Under the pieces are notes generated by a model that saw only the letters and a program-made list of their open reading frames with translations, ran no database searches and was not told where the DNA came from. This document shows, piece after piece, positions 35,810 through 46,483 of a stretch of DNA of 64,000 nt. The stretch is from the NCBI GenBank assembly GCA_020881915.1, contig JAJFPB010000002.1, forward strand, positions 5,095,001-5,159,000, in the 5' to 3' direction. Position numbers and translations under genes: made by a program. This stretch comes from Paramyrothecium sp. XJ0827 (taxonomy: Eukaryota; Ascomycota; Sordariomycetes; Hypocreales; Stachybotryaceae). Within the stretch, counting starts at the first letter, position 1. Each line of letters begins with the position of its first letter.

Positions 35810-38184
35810 CTATCTATTGCTCGTAATATCAGGTATAATGTTAGAAGACCCCTGCTGTTCCTCTTCTCCAATGATAGCTGTATCCAAGACAAGCTCAACG
35901 TCGTCAACCCAAGCCAATTTGTGAGTCTTCGACCAGGACTTTATGCACTCAATTGCCTCAATTATATCAATCCCTAACCTGTTCCTGCGATCTTGGAGGG
36001 TGATTTTTGTATCAGAGAAGAGACGTTCTGGCTCAGCAGACATCGCATGAATTGACAAAAGATCGAGCGCCATTTTGGAAAGGTTTGGATAGAGCGTTTG
36101 TTGTGTATCCTCAAGCCACCACCTTCGTACATCCTTGACTTTGATTCTTGGGGCTGATATATAGTTCTGATACTCGTCAAATAGGGTAGGAAGCTCGGGA
36201 TCCTCATGTTCGTCTTCCCATGCAAGAAACGAGTTCTTCACTAGTGGCTTTTCAACCAAGGACTGGGCCGACGACTCCGCTGACTTGGCGACTGGTGCGT
36301 AACGAGACTTCCAGAGATCTTCTACGGCAGACTTATTGCTCTCAATCCACTCAGGATGTTCCTCCCAGGCGGTGTCAAAGTAGTGCCACTTTCGATGAGG
36401 GCTGAGGACAATAGCTGCAACATAAGCAGGTGACCGCTCTGTAAGAGTGTAATATGCGTCGAGTTTCGCCCATCCAGCATCAATACAAGGCGTCATAAAA
36501 GCGTCATCTGCGTACTCGATTCGTGCAGCCTCAAATTTGCTAAGCAGGAAGTCCATTATGGGTAGCGTTCGATCGATTGTATGCGCGTGACCTTCTGCAG
36601 CCTTGGTGGCATCGGTGAATGACTTGAGGAAGTTGCAAATTTTTTCAGTTCAGCCCAGTCTTGTTCGGAAACTAGAAACTATTAGTGTTGTCCTCTCAAT
36701 TGGATATATAGCATACGCGAATCAAGCTTAAGGTCCTTCTCCTTTGAGCAATAGTAATCAATTTGATCTGCGAGCTCAATGGCTCTCTCAATCATGTAGT
36801 ACTTTGAGTTCCATCTTGTATCGTTGTCACGAAGAAGACCCTTTTTCTCACTGATCTCTTTAAACCTCTGTATCCGTTGTGGACTACATCGGATAAAGAC
36901 AACGATGTTGTGGAGCTTGCCAAGAGGACCAGCCTTCCTCCACTTCAATATATCAGCGTCTGAAGGCTTGATATATTCGCTCGTAGTGTCCTTTTTAACC
37001 TGGTTTTTCGTAGGGGCTTCGTCGGGTGCGGTTTTTGGGAACATAAACGCATGAGCCGCTAGATTGATGGTATGACCGTTACAACGAAGGCGGTGATGTT
37101 TCGCGTCGTATATGATATTGTGCCTCTCGTTCAACACTATCAATCATTAGTATTATTCTCTCAATAAATTGATAGAGGCATGCATTTCTGTAGAGAATTC
37201 ATCAACGTATCATTCGAGTCTGCATTGTCTGAAACAAAGTATCCAATCTGGGTGACAATTCCGTAGTCCTCGACGACATTCATCACAATATGGGCCTGAT
37301 TCTCTCCTGAATGCTTGCCGTGTACCTCTCGTAAAGCGACACAATATGAAACCAGCTCGCCGTTGCTATCAATGAAGTGTGCAACAGTACCAAGGATACC
37401 AAGCTTATTTGGAGAGGACCATATATCGACGGTGAAGTGTATTCTGAGATAGCTGATTGGAGAACTTGTCGTATACGTCGCTTTTGCGTCTCAAACGTTC
37501 GCATCACCCACTCGCGAATCGTTTGATGTGATGTAGGTAAAATCGAGAGGACTCCAGGATTGAGGAATTTGAGCAAGCTAAAAGGGCATAAGATTAGTAT
37601 ATGAACCATTAATATTAAGTGTATTAGAGCACTTACGCTCGAAAGCTTTCTCTTGTTGCTATACAAAGTGCAATCCCGCAGTCTGCAATCCACTCTACAT
37701 ACAGTTGCTCAAACTTATCAGCGTCAAGATCTGTCGTTTCGTCATCGTGTCGACGGCGTTTGAGGGGATTCGTGTTCTGAGACATCCGTGAGAAGGCTTC
37801 CACAAGGTGATTCCTTGTCTTAGCAGCCCTTTCTTCATTAGGCGTTAATATATCGAGAGTAGTGTGAGATTTAAGGTGCTTGTAGATGTGTGCCGTGCCT
37901 CCATTTTCGAGATATTCGGCAGGCTTCCCTTTACAGTACTTGCAACGCCATATAATCTGACCTTCCGTATTACGGACGATCTGATTCCTTCCGAAGGGCG
38001 TATGATCCCATATCTTCGACGTACGCTTCTTCTTCTTAAATTGAGAGGTTAACAACGGCGAAATAGATGTCTCTCCGACATCAGAATCTCCGTTGTCGCT
38101 GATAACCGACGAATCAGGGGCTAGGGAAGTCTGGGATGATGTAGCCGTGAAGGAAGCGCTAATGCCTGAGCGCTGAGAAGCCAT
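35810..38184 (-). pseudogene. hAT transposase, frameshifted
   Basis: Start at 38184 (MASQRSGISA). The first exon encodes a BED-type zinc finger (CKYCKG...HIYKHLKSH). Splicing at GTAAGT/TTTAG joins FRA to LKFLNPGVLSI. Two further introns fit: a GC-type donor (GCATGC) with acceptor GATAG near 37140, and GTATGC with TTTCTAG near 36680. The hAT core HRLRCNGHTINLAAHAF and the C-terminal dimerisation domain (LALDLLSIHAMSAEPERLF-type block, DRRNRLG) are present. Two single-base losses break the frame: around 37444-37447, before the IHFTVDIWSSPN block, and at an A6 run around 36640-36645, before NFLKSFTDATKAAEG. No complete transposase can be made unless these are sequencing errors. Confidence 0.9.
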
Positions 38185-38620
38185 TATTTAGTAGGATAAG
38201 ACTTGTTGAGGAAGTAGGGAAAAGTTCAGGAGCTGACACGCTTCATGTCAGGGGCATAGGCCTTATTCGTCCAGAAGCATGCTTGGAAACCAACAAATTG
38301 ATTGCATTGAAGAAAAGAAGAACTGAAAGCTCTCGGAGAGCTGGCGAGCTTGTTACATACTCACTCAAACACTCAGGAGTTTGTGACGAGGCCTTTATTT
38401 GGTGGCGTTATTAGTATCGGCATCAACCGAGTGCAGATCAACCAGGTTACACTTCGTTAGTAAAAAGTCCTGTAAATTGGGATCTTCATAATGCTTCATA
38501 TATGGGGAGAATCCTCGTACTACTCGTATTACATAGTACTTGCACTATATTTGATATCATATTTATACGATATTTGAACGACCATGCACTGTATTGCACG
38601 GTTTCCGGTGTTGCTTGCAC

Positions 38621-38644
38621 TGCACGGTATAAAAATACCGTGCA
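38621..38644. repeat. Perfect palindrome in hAT subterminal region
   Basis: Ten-base arms TGCACGGTAT and ATACCGTGCA separated by AAAA. Partial copies of the arm (TGCACTGCACGG, CATACGGTAT) recur near both ends of the element, as expected of transposase-binding sites in hAT elements. Confidence 0.7.
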
Positions 38645-38686
38645 GGCAATACGATATTGAATATGATATTGTCTTATTTACGGCCA

Positions 38687-38703
38687 CACTATTTACTTCA
38701 CTG
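38687..38703 (-). repeat. hAT terminal inverted repeat, right
   Basis: Exact inverted match to 35346-35362. Read in the host gene direction its first bases give CAG TGA, supplying the premature stop. Confidence 0.95.
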
Positions 38704-38711
38704 GCCATTCT
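38704..38711. repeat. Target-site duplication, right copy (GCCATTCT)
   Basis: Eight bases directly outside the right inverted repeat, identical to 35338-35345. On the coding strand this is AGAATGGC, inside the codons for Lys-Asn-Gly of the AAA+ protein. Confidence 0.95.
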
Positions 38712-39327
38712 TGGCTTTCCGTGACGTCCTGGAGGCGAAATAATGTTCTGGGAGACTGGTGAGACTGGTAAAGTTGGGCTGTCCCTTTTTGGATCCAGCA
38801 TGTGGTAATGAGCCATCTTTTTGCGCAATCTGCTCCTGGCGAAAGAATTCTTCAGCAAGGTCGCTGATAGCTTGTTCTCCGATCGAAACCAGGCTGCATC
38901 CCAGCTCTTTGGCCAAATGTAGGACAACCTCATCCATGAACGACTGCCCTCTCCTCATAGAAGACACGAGCACGACACTGGACTTTGGTGTTGGGAGACG
39001 ACCTCTGCTATCGCATAGCTGCAATGACGCAGTAATATCGAGAAGTGATTCCATAACTTCGGGGCCGACTGAAAATTTCGTTTCTGATGCTTCTTGTTCA
39101 TCCATGTCGCCTTTACTCTTTGCATCGTCATCAGCGTCGGTCGTGCTATCTCCTGTCGGAGAATCTTCAAGCCCATCCCAGTTTATTCCGTCGTCGTCAA
39201 GTGGATCGCGCTTGTCTTCCTCTTCAGCTATGATTGTAAAGCGAAGCTTCGCCTCTGATTCTTGGAGCTCATCTGCACTCCTGAAGTAGTTGTTCAGCCA
39301 TGGAAGAACAGAGTATTCGAACGTCAT

Positions 39328-41833
39328 CCTTGTTCTGGCCTGGCGATAGTAATTTTAATGGCAGCAGAAGAGTAAGCAAAGAGTTTGCGTCGGGTTGTGT
39401 TGCTCCCCGGACAACAAGTGATTGATTGGCCACGCTTATAACAGTAAGAAGAAGAAGAGAAGAAAGAAATGCGCGGCTGGGGAAGAAAGGACAAGTCTGT
39501 GGTGTTGCCTAAAAATTCACGAAGATACTTGCATTACGTGCGGAGAGTGAGGATTATATTGAAGGCAATTCCCACATGTTTGAGAATAAACGAACAAGGA
39601 GAGGTATTCAGCACACAAGGACTACATCCCTGAAACAATCCAAAGTCATTTCGCGACCCACATTCAGGCGGCAGTGCACGCTAAACCTGGCGAACTTGTA
39701 GCCAAGAATTCGGTAATTACCATAAATGGAGACTTTGAACATGGTTCACGATCCCGTATGGCGCAGCCAGGTAGAAGTGGCTCAGCACTGCCATTTTGGA
39801 TTGGCAGCCACAGGTAGCTAAGGGGAGTTTGCGAGGCCGAGTCCGAGGGAGGCCTCTGCAGCTGGAAATTATAAAACGAAGCCAACGTCTAATTGACTTC
39901 TTCAGACCCAGTCTTGATTGACATGAGTGGGTTTCCATGCTTTTCAATGGCAAGAAATAACCCTATCCATGCGGTGGAAGGCAACTTTCATTTTTCATAC
40001 AAACATGAACAAATGAACAATAGCTTAGCACTTTCAAGTCTCGAACGTAATAAACTGAGCCATAAGACATCTTACTTTAGGTCTTCTTATTGGTAATTCC
40101 TGTTTCTTATTCAGGTCAACAAGACCACACTATAGACATCACGACATGGTGACCTTTGCATTCAGAAAGCTTAGGGTAGCTTGAGGCGGTGGAGCTCCGA
40201 GAGAGTAAGTTCTTGCTCTTGCCGCTGACCAATTAATCATTCTCTCAACGCATATACAACGGGCTCAAATTGCGAAGTCTTGCAAGTAAGGTCCATAATA
40301 ATGGGTCATACCTCCTTTTTCAGCCTATTTTGCAGACACTTGTATTCTATTGATCATACTGATTGCTGTCCAGGGTGGCTACTTTGAAAGGCTCGGGGGT
40401 AAACCCAAGTTTTTGCTCTTACCCAAGACAGTAGATTAAACCGCGTGAAAGTCTTTGCGACTCTCCTTGTTACACTCAACCCTTCCACTTGCATTCATTA
40501 CAATTCGGCACAGGTGAGCGTCAGTCACGCTCTGGTGTGAACCCGAAATGCAGGAACATCAACACAGGGTTCCAGACTGCCAGTATCTACGTCGATCCTC
40601 GTCAGGCAAACAGTGGACTTCAGAATGTCCCCTTGTTTTGGTTCAAGGTTGAACGGTACAGGTGAAGGTTTCTGACATTGTTCAAATCTTAGTCTGTGAA
40701 TTTTCTGGAAATTTTCATGGGGTGACGACACCGGTCAGGGCATATTACCTGGCCAGAAAAATAACATGAAGTTGCTTCACAGGGTGAGTCTTCATATTAC
40801 GGACTGGGCCTAATTAAAATACTTGGCTCACCCTCGTGGCGCCTGAATACATCACGGGTAACACATGAGACTTTGTCCATCACCTTAGACAGTAAGCTTT
40901 GACACATCATTATGAGGCAAAGGCTGGGCTTCAGCTATCAGTAAACCATGCCCCAAATACCAACAGTGCTCTCACCGTCCCATTTTGCATCCTGAAGAGA
41001 ACATGGCTGAGGCTGCTTAGGTGTATGTTCAGCGTCAAGGATAGGAAGGGTAAGAAAGAACCCGGGGGTAGGGGAGAAACACCGTGCACAGACTGTGGTT
41101 CATAACTGCGATGGCGGAGGTACCGACTCCCAAATTTCACGGTCAGTGGTAACTTGAGCTATGCTATGCAATGAGAAGATGTGTTGTTCTGAAGAGGATA
41201 AGAACAGGGTCGAATGTCCAAACTCGATGTCAACAGGTCTCGTCGTAATCCTACGCCACATCGCTTCAGCGGTTCAGTGGCTAAACATGCTGGCTGACCA
41301 ACGTAAGAGCTAAAATACTAAAGCTCGATGCTTAGCCAATCTCCTCTACAGCAGTGTTCCTGGCATCGAATTATTGTGCCTTAAGCGAGGTGGCAAGCAC
41401 CATTCGGTACTAGTGGTGTTGTCAAGCATGTTGGCCAGACGCTTAATTCGACTTCATGGTGTAGCTGGTGAACGTTCAGATACGTCAGTGTTGCCGATCA
41501 TGCTTTACCGAACCGGGCTATGAGTTATTGCACGAATGGGAAGCGCTCTCAACGCATAGCATACCCCTGGTCGGTTACCACGAGATATCCCATACCGTAA
41601 GCTATTGGTGTCGATCGTGGGGGAAATAATTGCGCCCCTAGGATTGGCCACGAGAATGTGATAAGATTTCTCGGCAGACGCAATCGTTCCTTTGCGGGGA
41701 ACAGGATGCTCAACCTTTGGCACCCATTCTTATACTCCATTTACGTCCACAGGAAGACTTCATCTTGAGAAATGGCCTGGTTCAGAACTGAGTGATACCT
41801 GGCACTAGATTCAGATTGGATTGGGCAACCACC
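39328..41833. other. Gene-free stretch of about 2.5 kb
   Basis: Only short unrecognised open stretches occur on either strand. It includes the probable promoter of the AAA+ gene at the left and of the MFS gene at the right. Base composition is mixed without clear repeats. Confidence 0.45.
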
Positions 41834-43394
41834 ATGCCTAATGTACAGCCACCGCAAAAGGGCTCTGCCGACGAGCAGGCCGTCGGCATGCATCTTGAGA
41901 AGCCTTCCGACGAAAATGACATTGTTGCACGGATGAACAACCTCGACCCACCCGTCACGCCCGAAGAAGAGAAAAAGGTCCGTCGCAAGATTGACATGCG
42001 GTTGCCGCCGTTCCTGCTTGTGCTCTACATGTTCACATGGCTCGACCGTGGCGCATTGGGCAATGCGGCGCTCATGGGCATTCGAGAAGACTTGGGCTTT
42101 TCCAGTGCTCAGTTCTCCCTGGCTGTGAGCATGTTCTTCATCGGCACGGCCGTCGCGGACCTGTTTACCAATATTGGAATGCGGTACATACGACCATCGT
42201 ATTATCTCGCCAGCGCCATGGTAAAGCACTCCATCTTCGCTTTCGACAAGTTCTCAAGGGCTAATGGCTGAACAGGTCATTTGGGGCATCGTAGCTACAC
42301 TGCAGGCCGTCGCCGGTAGCCCGCAGGGCATGTATGCCATTCGTTTCTTCCTAGGTGTTTTTGAAGCCGCCTTTATTAGCGGTGCGCCATACCTCACTAC
42401 TGTTCTTTACCCTCGAGCGGAATGGGGTCGTCGCATCAGCGTGTATCTTTCGGCAACACCTCTCGCTGGCGCCTTCGGCGGCTGGGTAGCCTACGGCGTC
42501 GCCAACATATCCAACCCAGCCATACGTCACTGGCAAGTCCTCTTCCTCATTGAAGGCCTGCTTACCATTTTGTTCGGCGTCTTGTGCATCTGGGTGCTTC
42601 CGGATCGACCACACAACACCAAGTGGCTCACGCCACGCGAGAGAGATGTTGCAACATGGCGCATGATGCGTGATGGAAATCGAACGCATGGAAAGGTCAA
42701 CTGGAACACAACTCTAAAACAGCTGAAGGATTGGAGGCTGTGGGTCAATATTGCGATCTACATGACGCAAGTGCTGTCGACTTACACGATAGCGACTTTT
42801 ACGCCTCTCATTGTGAGGACGTTCGGATACGATGATGTCCAGGCACAATTGATGACCGCACCGCCATACTGTGTAGCTTTCGTGATGGTCTTTGTTGTAG
42901 GTTTTGCGAGTGATCGGCTCAAGTCATGCTCAGGTCTTCTCGTCATTACCTCGACAGTGGCCGCCGTCGGCGATCTAATGCTCGGCGTTCTGCCTTCATC
43001 GGCCAACAGCGCACGCTACGCAGCCTGCTTCCTCGTCATCATGGGTATTCTTTCTGGGGTTGTGCTCAGCCTGGGCAATATCAACCACAATTGCTGTGGT
43101 GACATTAAGAAAGGAATCGCCAACGGGCTTCTCCAGTCTTTGGGTAGCACAATGGGAATCGCGACAGGATACCTGTTCCCCGCAACCGACGCGCCCGACT
43201 TTGCCATGGGATTCTGGACGTTATTTGGGGCTACCTGCTTTACTATATTGGGAAGTGCAGCAATGACGCTGGTCAACATGAGGGAAAACAGGAGAAGGGA
43301 TAGGGAGTTTGGCAGGGCGCCGGAAGGGGTTATCGTAGATTACGACGAAGGAGGAAAGTTGGAGAGACATCCTTATTGGCGGTATTATAGGTAA
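41834..43394 (+). CDS. MFS transporter, allantoate permease (Dal5/anion:cation symporter) type
   Basis: Exons 41834..42220 and 42276..43394 with a 55-nt intron (donor GTAAAG, acceptor ACAG, phase 0) joining ASAM to VIWGIVATLQA; 501 residues. After a hydrophilic N-terminus, TM1 begins at LPPFLLVLYMFTWLDRGALGNA, the signature of this fungal family, and about 12 hydrophobic segments follow. The loop WVLPDRPHNTKWLTPRER is also a family hallmark. Relatives import organic anions such as allantoate, nicotinate or other vitamins and small acids; the substrate here cannot be told. It sits in the plasma membrane by family analogy. The start has an ACCATG context; an in-frame ATG at 41792 would add 14 residues. 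Confidence 0.92.
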
Positions 43395-44248
43395 AAATTG
43401 AGGACTAAATCCAGGGAAAACGATTACCTGGTGGAAAACAACACCAAGATTTATCAGTTTAATAATTATCGAAACAATTTTATCACAGATCTCTTAGGTT
43501 TCTCTTTAATAAAAATAAAAAAGTTCACTCAAGCAAGGGGCAGAATGTTTCACGAGTAAATCTTGTGACTTAACTGTGCAAATTAATCCATTCAGATAGC
43601 AGGATCATCTAGTAATAACTCGAAACAATTCCAGGCAGACTGCTCTTCTATCCGAGGTTTCCTTGAGTCCGTACCTGGCAGGGGGGCATATGCTGGTCTG
43701 GCGAAGAATTTTGCCCACATATGTGACTGCTCACAGACCCGATTCAGTACTTGGGCTCTCGCTGCTAGTAATTTGCTTAGGTTTGATGCCACAGATTCGG
43801 CCATATTATAGAACGACCAATGAAATGGACGATGTAACGAGAGGAGAAACCGGCTGTGCTCGTGTCTCAACCTTGGCCCTTTTCTTCACGCTCTAGCTTG
43901 TGGTTTTAGCACAGGCCATGAGGCGGAGCCCGCTTATTACCTTGCTACACTGACCAGTTCGCCAATGGGCAGTCGAGTTCTGAATCCTAGTTCGTGGGTA
44001 CCACTAACCAAGCCCGGTTCATCTCCCTGCCTAATCCCAGACTTAATGAGGCTTCACGCCTAATGCAACAGGGAGCTGACCGATTGGTCGTCCGGCGCCC
44101 GGTGTAAAGCGCAGTAGTCCGAGTCGCAGCGGGCTGAAGGCGGGATGCGTGCACCCCGATAGAGATATATATTGACATACGTGGTCTCTAAGATGTTCCG
44201 GGAGCTGAAAACGTTCCTCTCCCATCAGCAAGCTCTGTCGCTTTGAAG
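43395..44248. other. Intergenic stretch
   Basis: The 3' flank of the MFS gene is AT-rich (about 43430-43530) with likely polyadenylation signals. No gene recognised. The right end is the F-box gene promoter. Confidence 0.45.
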
Positions 44249-45472
44249 ATGGCATCTTTGACGCATCTGCCCCTCGATGTTGTCAACCTGATATGCGATC
44301 TCCTGCCAAATGAAGACCTCAGGAGTCTACGCTACACATGCCCTGCGTTATCGACTGCCGGCAACCTGAAAATCGAGCGAGTGTTCCTATCCTCAGACCC
44401 CCGCAGCATCCATGTCAACGCGCACATTGCAGACAGCAAGTTTTTGCGTGCCCACATCTCAGAAATCGCTCTCAGTGGCGAAGATGACCCGAACTCATCC
44501 GCCTGGGAGTCGCACTCGGCTCCAAAGTGGTTCCTGTGGTATCACAAGCAACAGAAGCAAGCCTTGAGAGGTTTGCGCGGCCAAGAACGGATCGATGCCG
44601 GATTTTCAGTCCCTGTCAAGGATTCTTGGGCCTACATTAGGTCCCAAGAGATTGAGAGATTTGACTACGATGGTCAAATGCAAGTGTTGACCCAATATCT
44701 CGATAGCTTGCCAAATCTCCGTAAAATCACGTTTTTCCCCGGCTTTGGCGATGCTCCGAACAACCGAGATGCAGAGCAGAGCACGATTGAATCAATACCC
44801 ATGGGATTTCTTGGCCCATGTCCTGAATGGGTCTCGCGTGCAGGTGCGAGAAATGCAGCGGCTCAAAGGGTGACAAAATACGTTCTTGATCTTTTAGAGG
44901 CATTATCAACTAGGAATGTCCACCATTTAGAGGAATTAAGATTCCAATCGCATACGGAAGGAACCGGTATTACGTTTGAATTATTCGATCCACTGCATGA
45001 GCAGCACCTTCGTCATCTCGAGTGCGTTATTTCACAGCCCTTGTTCCGTCATCTTCATTTGGATTTCCTCCAGGGTCACTACATCGGTACTACTGGATGG
45101 CGCGCCTTCAACTGCGGTGCTCTTGCGGGAGTGCTACAGAATGCGGGTGGCGGACGAGGGCTTGAACACTTGACCTTGCGCTTGACCTCGGAAACCAGAG
45201 CGCCGTTTGGACTCGAGGACAACCACGTCAGGCTCCACATCATATTGCCCCCCGACAGCTTGAAGAGCATCAAGCATCTTTGCTTATCGGGGTTTTGCAC
45301 CGACGCGAAAGGGTTAAGAGACTGGTTGGAGACGGTGCCCTGGCTACAAAGTCCTTTTCCCAAGTTCAAATGGAAAGGCCCTGGGACCGAGTTTAGCAAA
45401 GCACAAGGATGGAAGAAGGTGGCTGGCAATTACATCTGCTTCGATGATTTTGTTATGCGACGGCGAGAATAA
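44249..45472 (+). CDS. F-box domain protein
   Basis: Intronless, 407 residues. The first about 45 residues (MASLTHLPLDVVNLICDLLPNEDL...) match the F-box pattern Leu-Pro-x-Asp-Val/Ile...Ile...Leu, which binds Skp1 in SCF ubiquitin ligases. The rest resembles the leucine-containing C-terminal halves of fungal F-box proteins (LPNLRKITFFP, LEHLTLRL, SLKSIKHLCLSGF), with no named substrate domain. The ATG at 44249 follows a TTG that is not used. Its target is unknown and it stands alone between a transporter and a glycosidase. Confidence 0.8.
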   Translation: MASLTHLPLDVVNLICDLLPNEDLRSLRYTCPALSTAGNLKIERVFLSSDPRSIHVNAHIADSKFLRAHISEIALSGEDDPNSSAWESHSAPKWFLWYHKQQKQALRGLRGQERIDAGFSVPVKDSWAYIRSQEIERFDYDGQMQVLTQYLDSLPNLRKITFFPGFGDAPNNRDAEQSTIESIPMGFLGPCPEWVSRAGARNAAAQRVTKYVLDLLEALSTRNVHHLEELRFQSHTEGTGITFELFDPLHEQHLRHLECVISQPLFRHLHLDFLQGHYIGTTGWRAFNCGALAGVLQNAGGGRGLEHLTLRLTSETRAPFGLEDNHVRLHIILPPDSLKSIKHLCLSGFCTDAKGLRDWLETVPWLQSPFPKFKWKGPGTEFSKAQGWKKVAGNYICFDDFVMRRRE

Positions 45473-46415
45473 TGTAGCTTCTTGAGCTCATTCAGGCGTA
45501 TGAAGCCTGTGTTGATGGTCCAAATTTTTTTTTCTTTGCTTTTTCCCCAGTCACATGATGCCGAAACCTCGCTGCGTGGAAAGACGGGGACAAGAAAGGT
45601 CCATTCTTCAGTATTGCCAACAAGAAGAAAAAATAATGGAACAAATAATGACTTCTTTCAGTCAGTTTTGTATTGTAGCATCCCTTAATTAATCATCAGG
45701 TCAAGAATTCTTATTTGATTCTTGAGAAATATGGTCTGTTATTTATCTAGTCTGTTACTATGACTATGAAGAAATTAGATTAAGAAACGAAACTTCTCTC
45801 ATTTTCCAATGTTAATCTCAGCTCATGTAGCCCGTGGTGTCATGAGGCGGACAGTGGCAAACGAGGATTGTCAGCATCATCACAACTACCACTAAGGGCA
45901 ATTATACTCTAATGAGTATCTTAGATCCCCACTATGCATGAATGTAAGCCCTTGTTACGGCAATAGCGGCATTTTGATTGATCACTGGCCAATTGTCTGC
46001 TACACGTCTTATTCGCATTTCAGCGGAACCCCAAAAGACCGAACTCCCTCCATGCTATTATGAGTAAACAGGTCTACTATTGATGTAGTAAGATTCCCCA
46101 ATCCATCAGATCTATTAAATCCATCGAACGTTACTGACGCCCCTCAAAAGCCGAAAGTGCAAAAGCACGGTTCAAAAGCAGATATCGTGAGAAGCTCTAT
46201 TCCCAGGCCATGTCGAACACGAACAAGTGGCATGAAAGTTATTGCTCCTTCCGCATTAGGTCACGATTCTGGAAGGTAACATGACTTGAAATCAATCGTG
46301 ATCCCTCCAATGCTATCTGTCCTTTCATTCGGCCCTTTGGTCCGGTGACAGCATACTGCATGCATGCAGGGGCTGTGCCGCATGCTAATTTTCACTAACA
46401 ACAGTTGAAATTTGC
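45473..46415. other. Intergenic stretch of about 0.9 kb
   Basis: AT-rich in the left half; no gene or recognisable repeat. The right half is the promoter region of the GH30 gene. Confidence 0.45.
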
Positions 46416-46423
46416 TATAAAAG
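46416..46423 (+). promoter_or_regulatory. TATA box of the GH30 gene
   Basis: TATAAAAG, 61 bp upstream of the ATG at 46484, in the usual position for a strongly inducible fungal promoter. Confidence 0.6.
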
Positions 46424-46483
46424 AGCCGACCCAAGCATTGGATTCCTCGGCTCCGCACGCGGAAATCCTCAAGTTCAAATAAA

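Larger units (their letters stand above)
35346..38703 (-). mobile_element. hAT-superfamily DNA transposon, 3,358 bp, complete ends
   Basis: Both ends carry the same 17-bp terminal inverted repeat CAGTGAAGTAAATAGTG, and the element is flanked by an exact 8-bp duplication GCCATTCT, the target-site length of hAT elements. Subterminal regions contain repeated TGCACGG/ATACGG-type motifs. The transposase gene inside (35810-38184) has a BED zinc finger and hAT dimerisation domain but two frameshifts. The element points the same way as the host AAA+ gene. Intact ends with an exact duplication suggest a fairly recent insertion, perhaps moved in trans. Confidence 0.97.
33041..39327 (-). pseudogene. AAA+ ATPase gene disrupted by a hAT transposon
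   Basis: Coding parts are 39327..38704, 35337..34284 and 34230..33041; the 53-nt intron 34231..34283 has donor GTAAGT and acceptor ACAG. Leaving out the hAT plus one 8-bp duplication, the three parts sum to 2,868 nt and read as one 955-residue frame, so the host gene is otherwise undamaged. The ATPase domain has Walker A GPPGTGKT (about 610), Walker B IIFMDEVDS (about 665) and the VATNRPGDLD block, closest in style to the Msp1/ATAD1/spastin group found in many fungi. The N-terminal third is acidic with no named domain. In the present allele the frame reaches a TGA two codons into the transposon end. The right-hand piece keeps its ATPase domain and could be expressed from an internal ATG at 35322. 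Confidence 0.9.

Noticed and set aside
41260..41340. tRNA-like segment GGTTCAGTGGCTAA with a GCTCGATGC stretch downstream
   Set aside because: The arms do not pair into a cloverleaf and there is no B-box match good enough.
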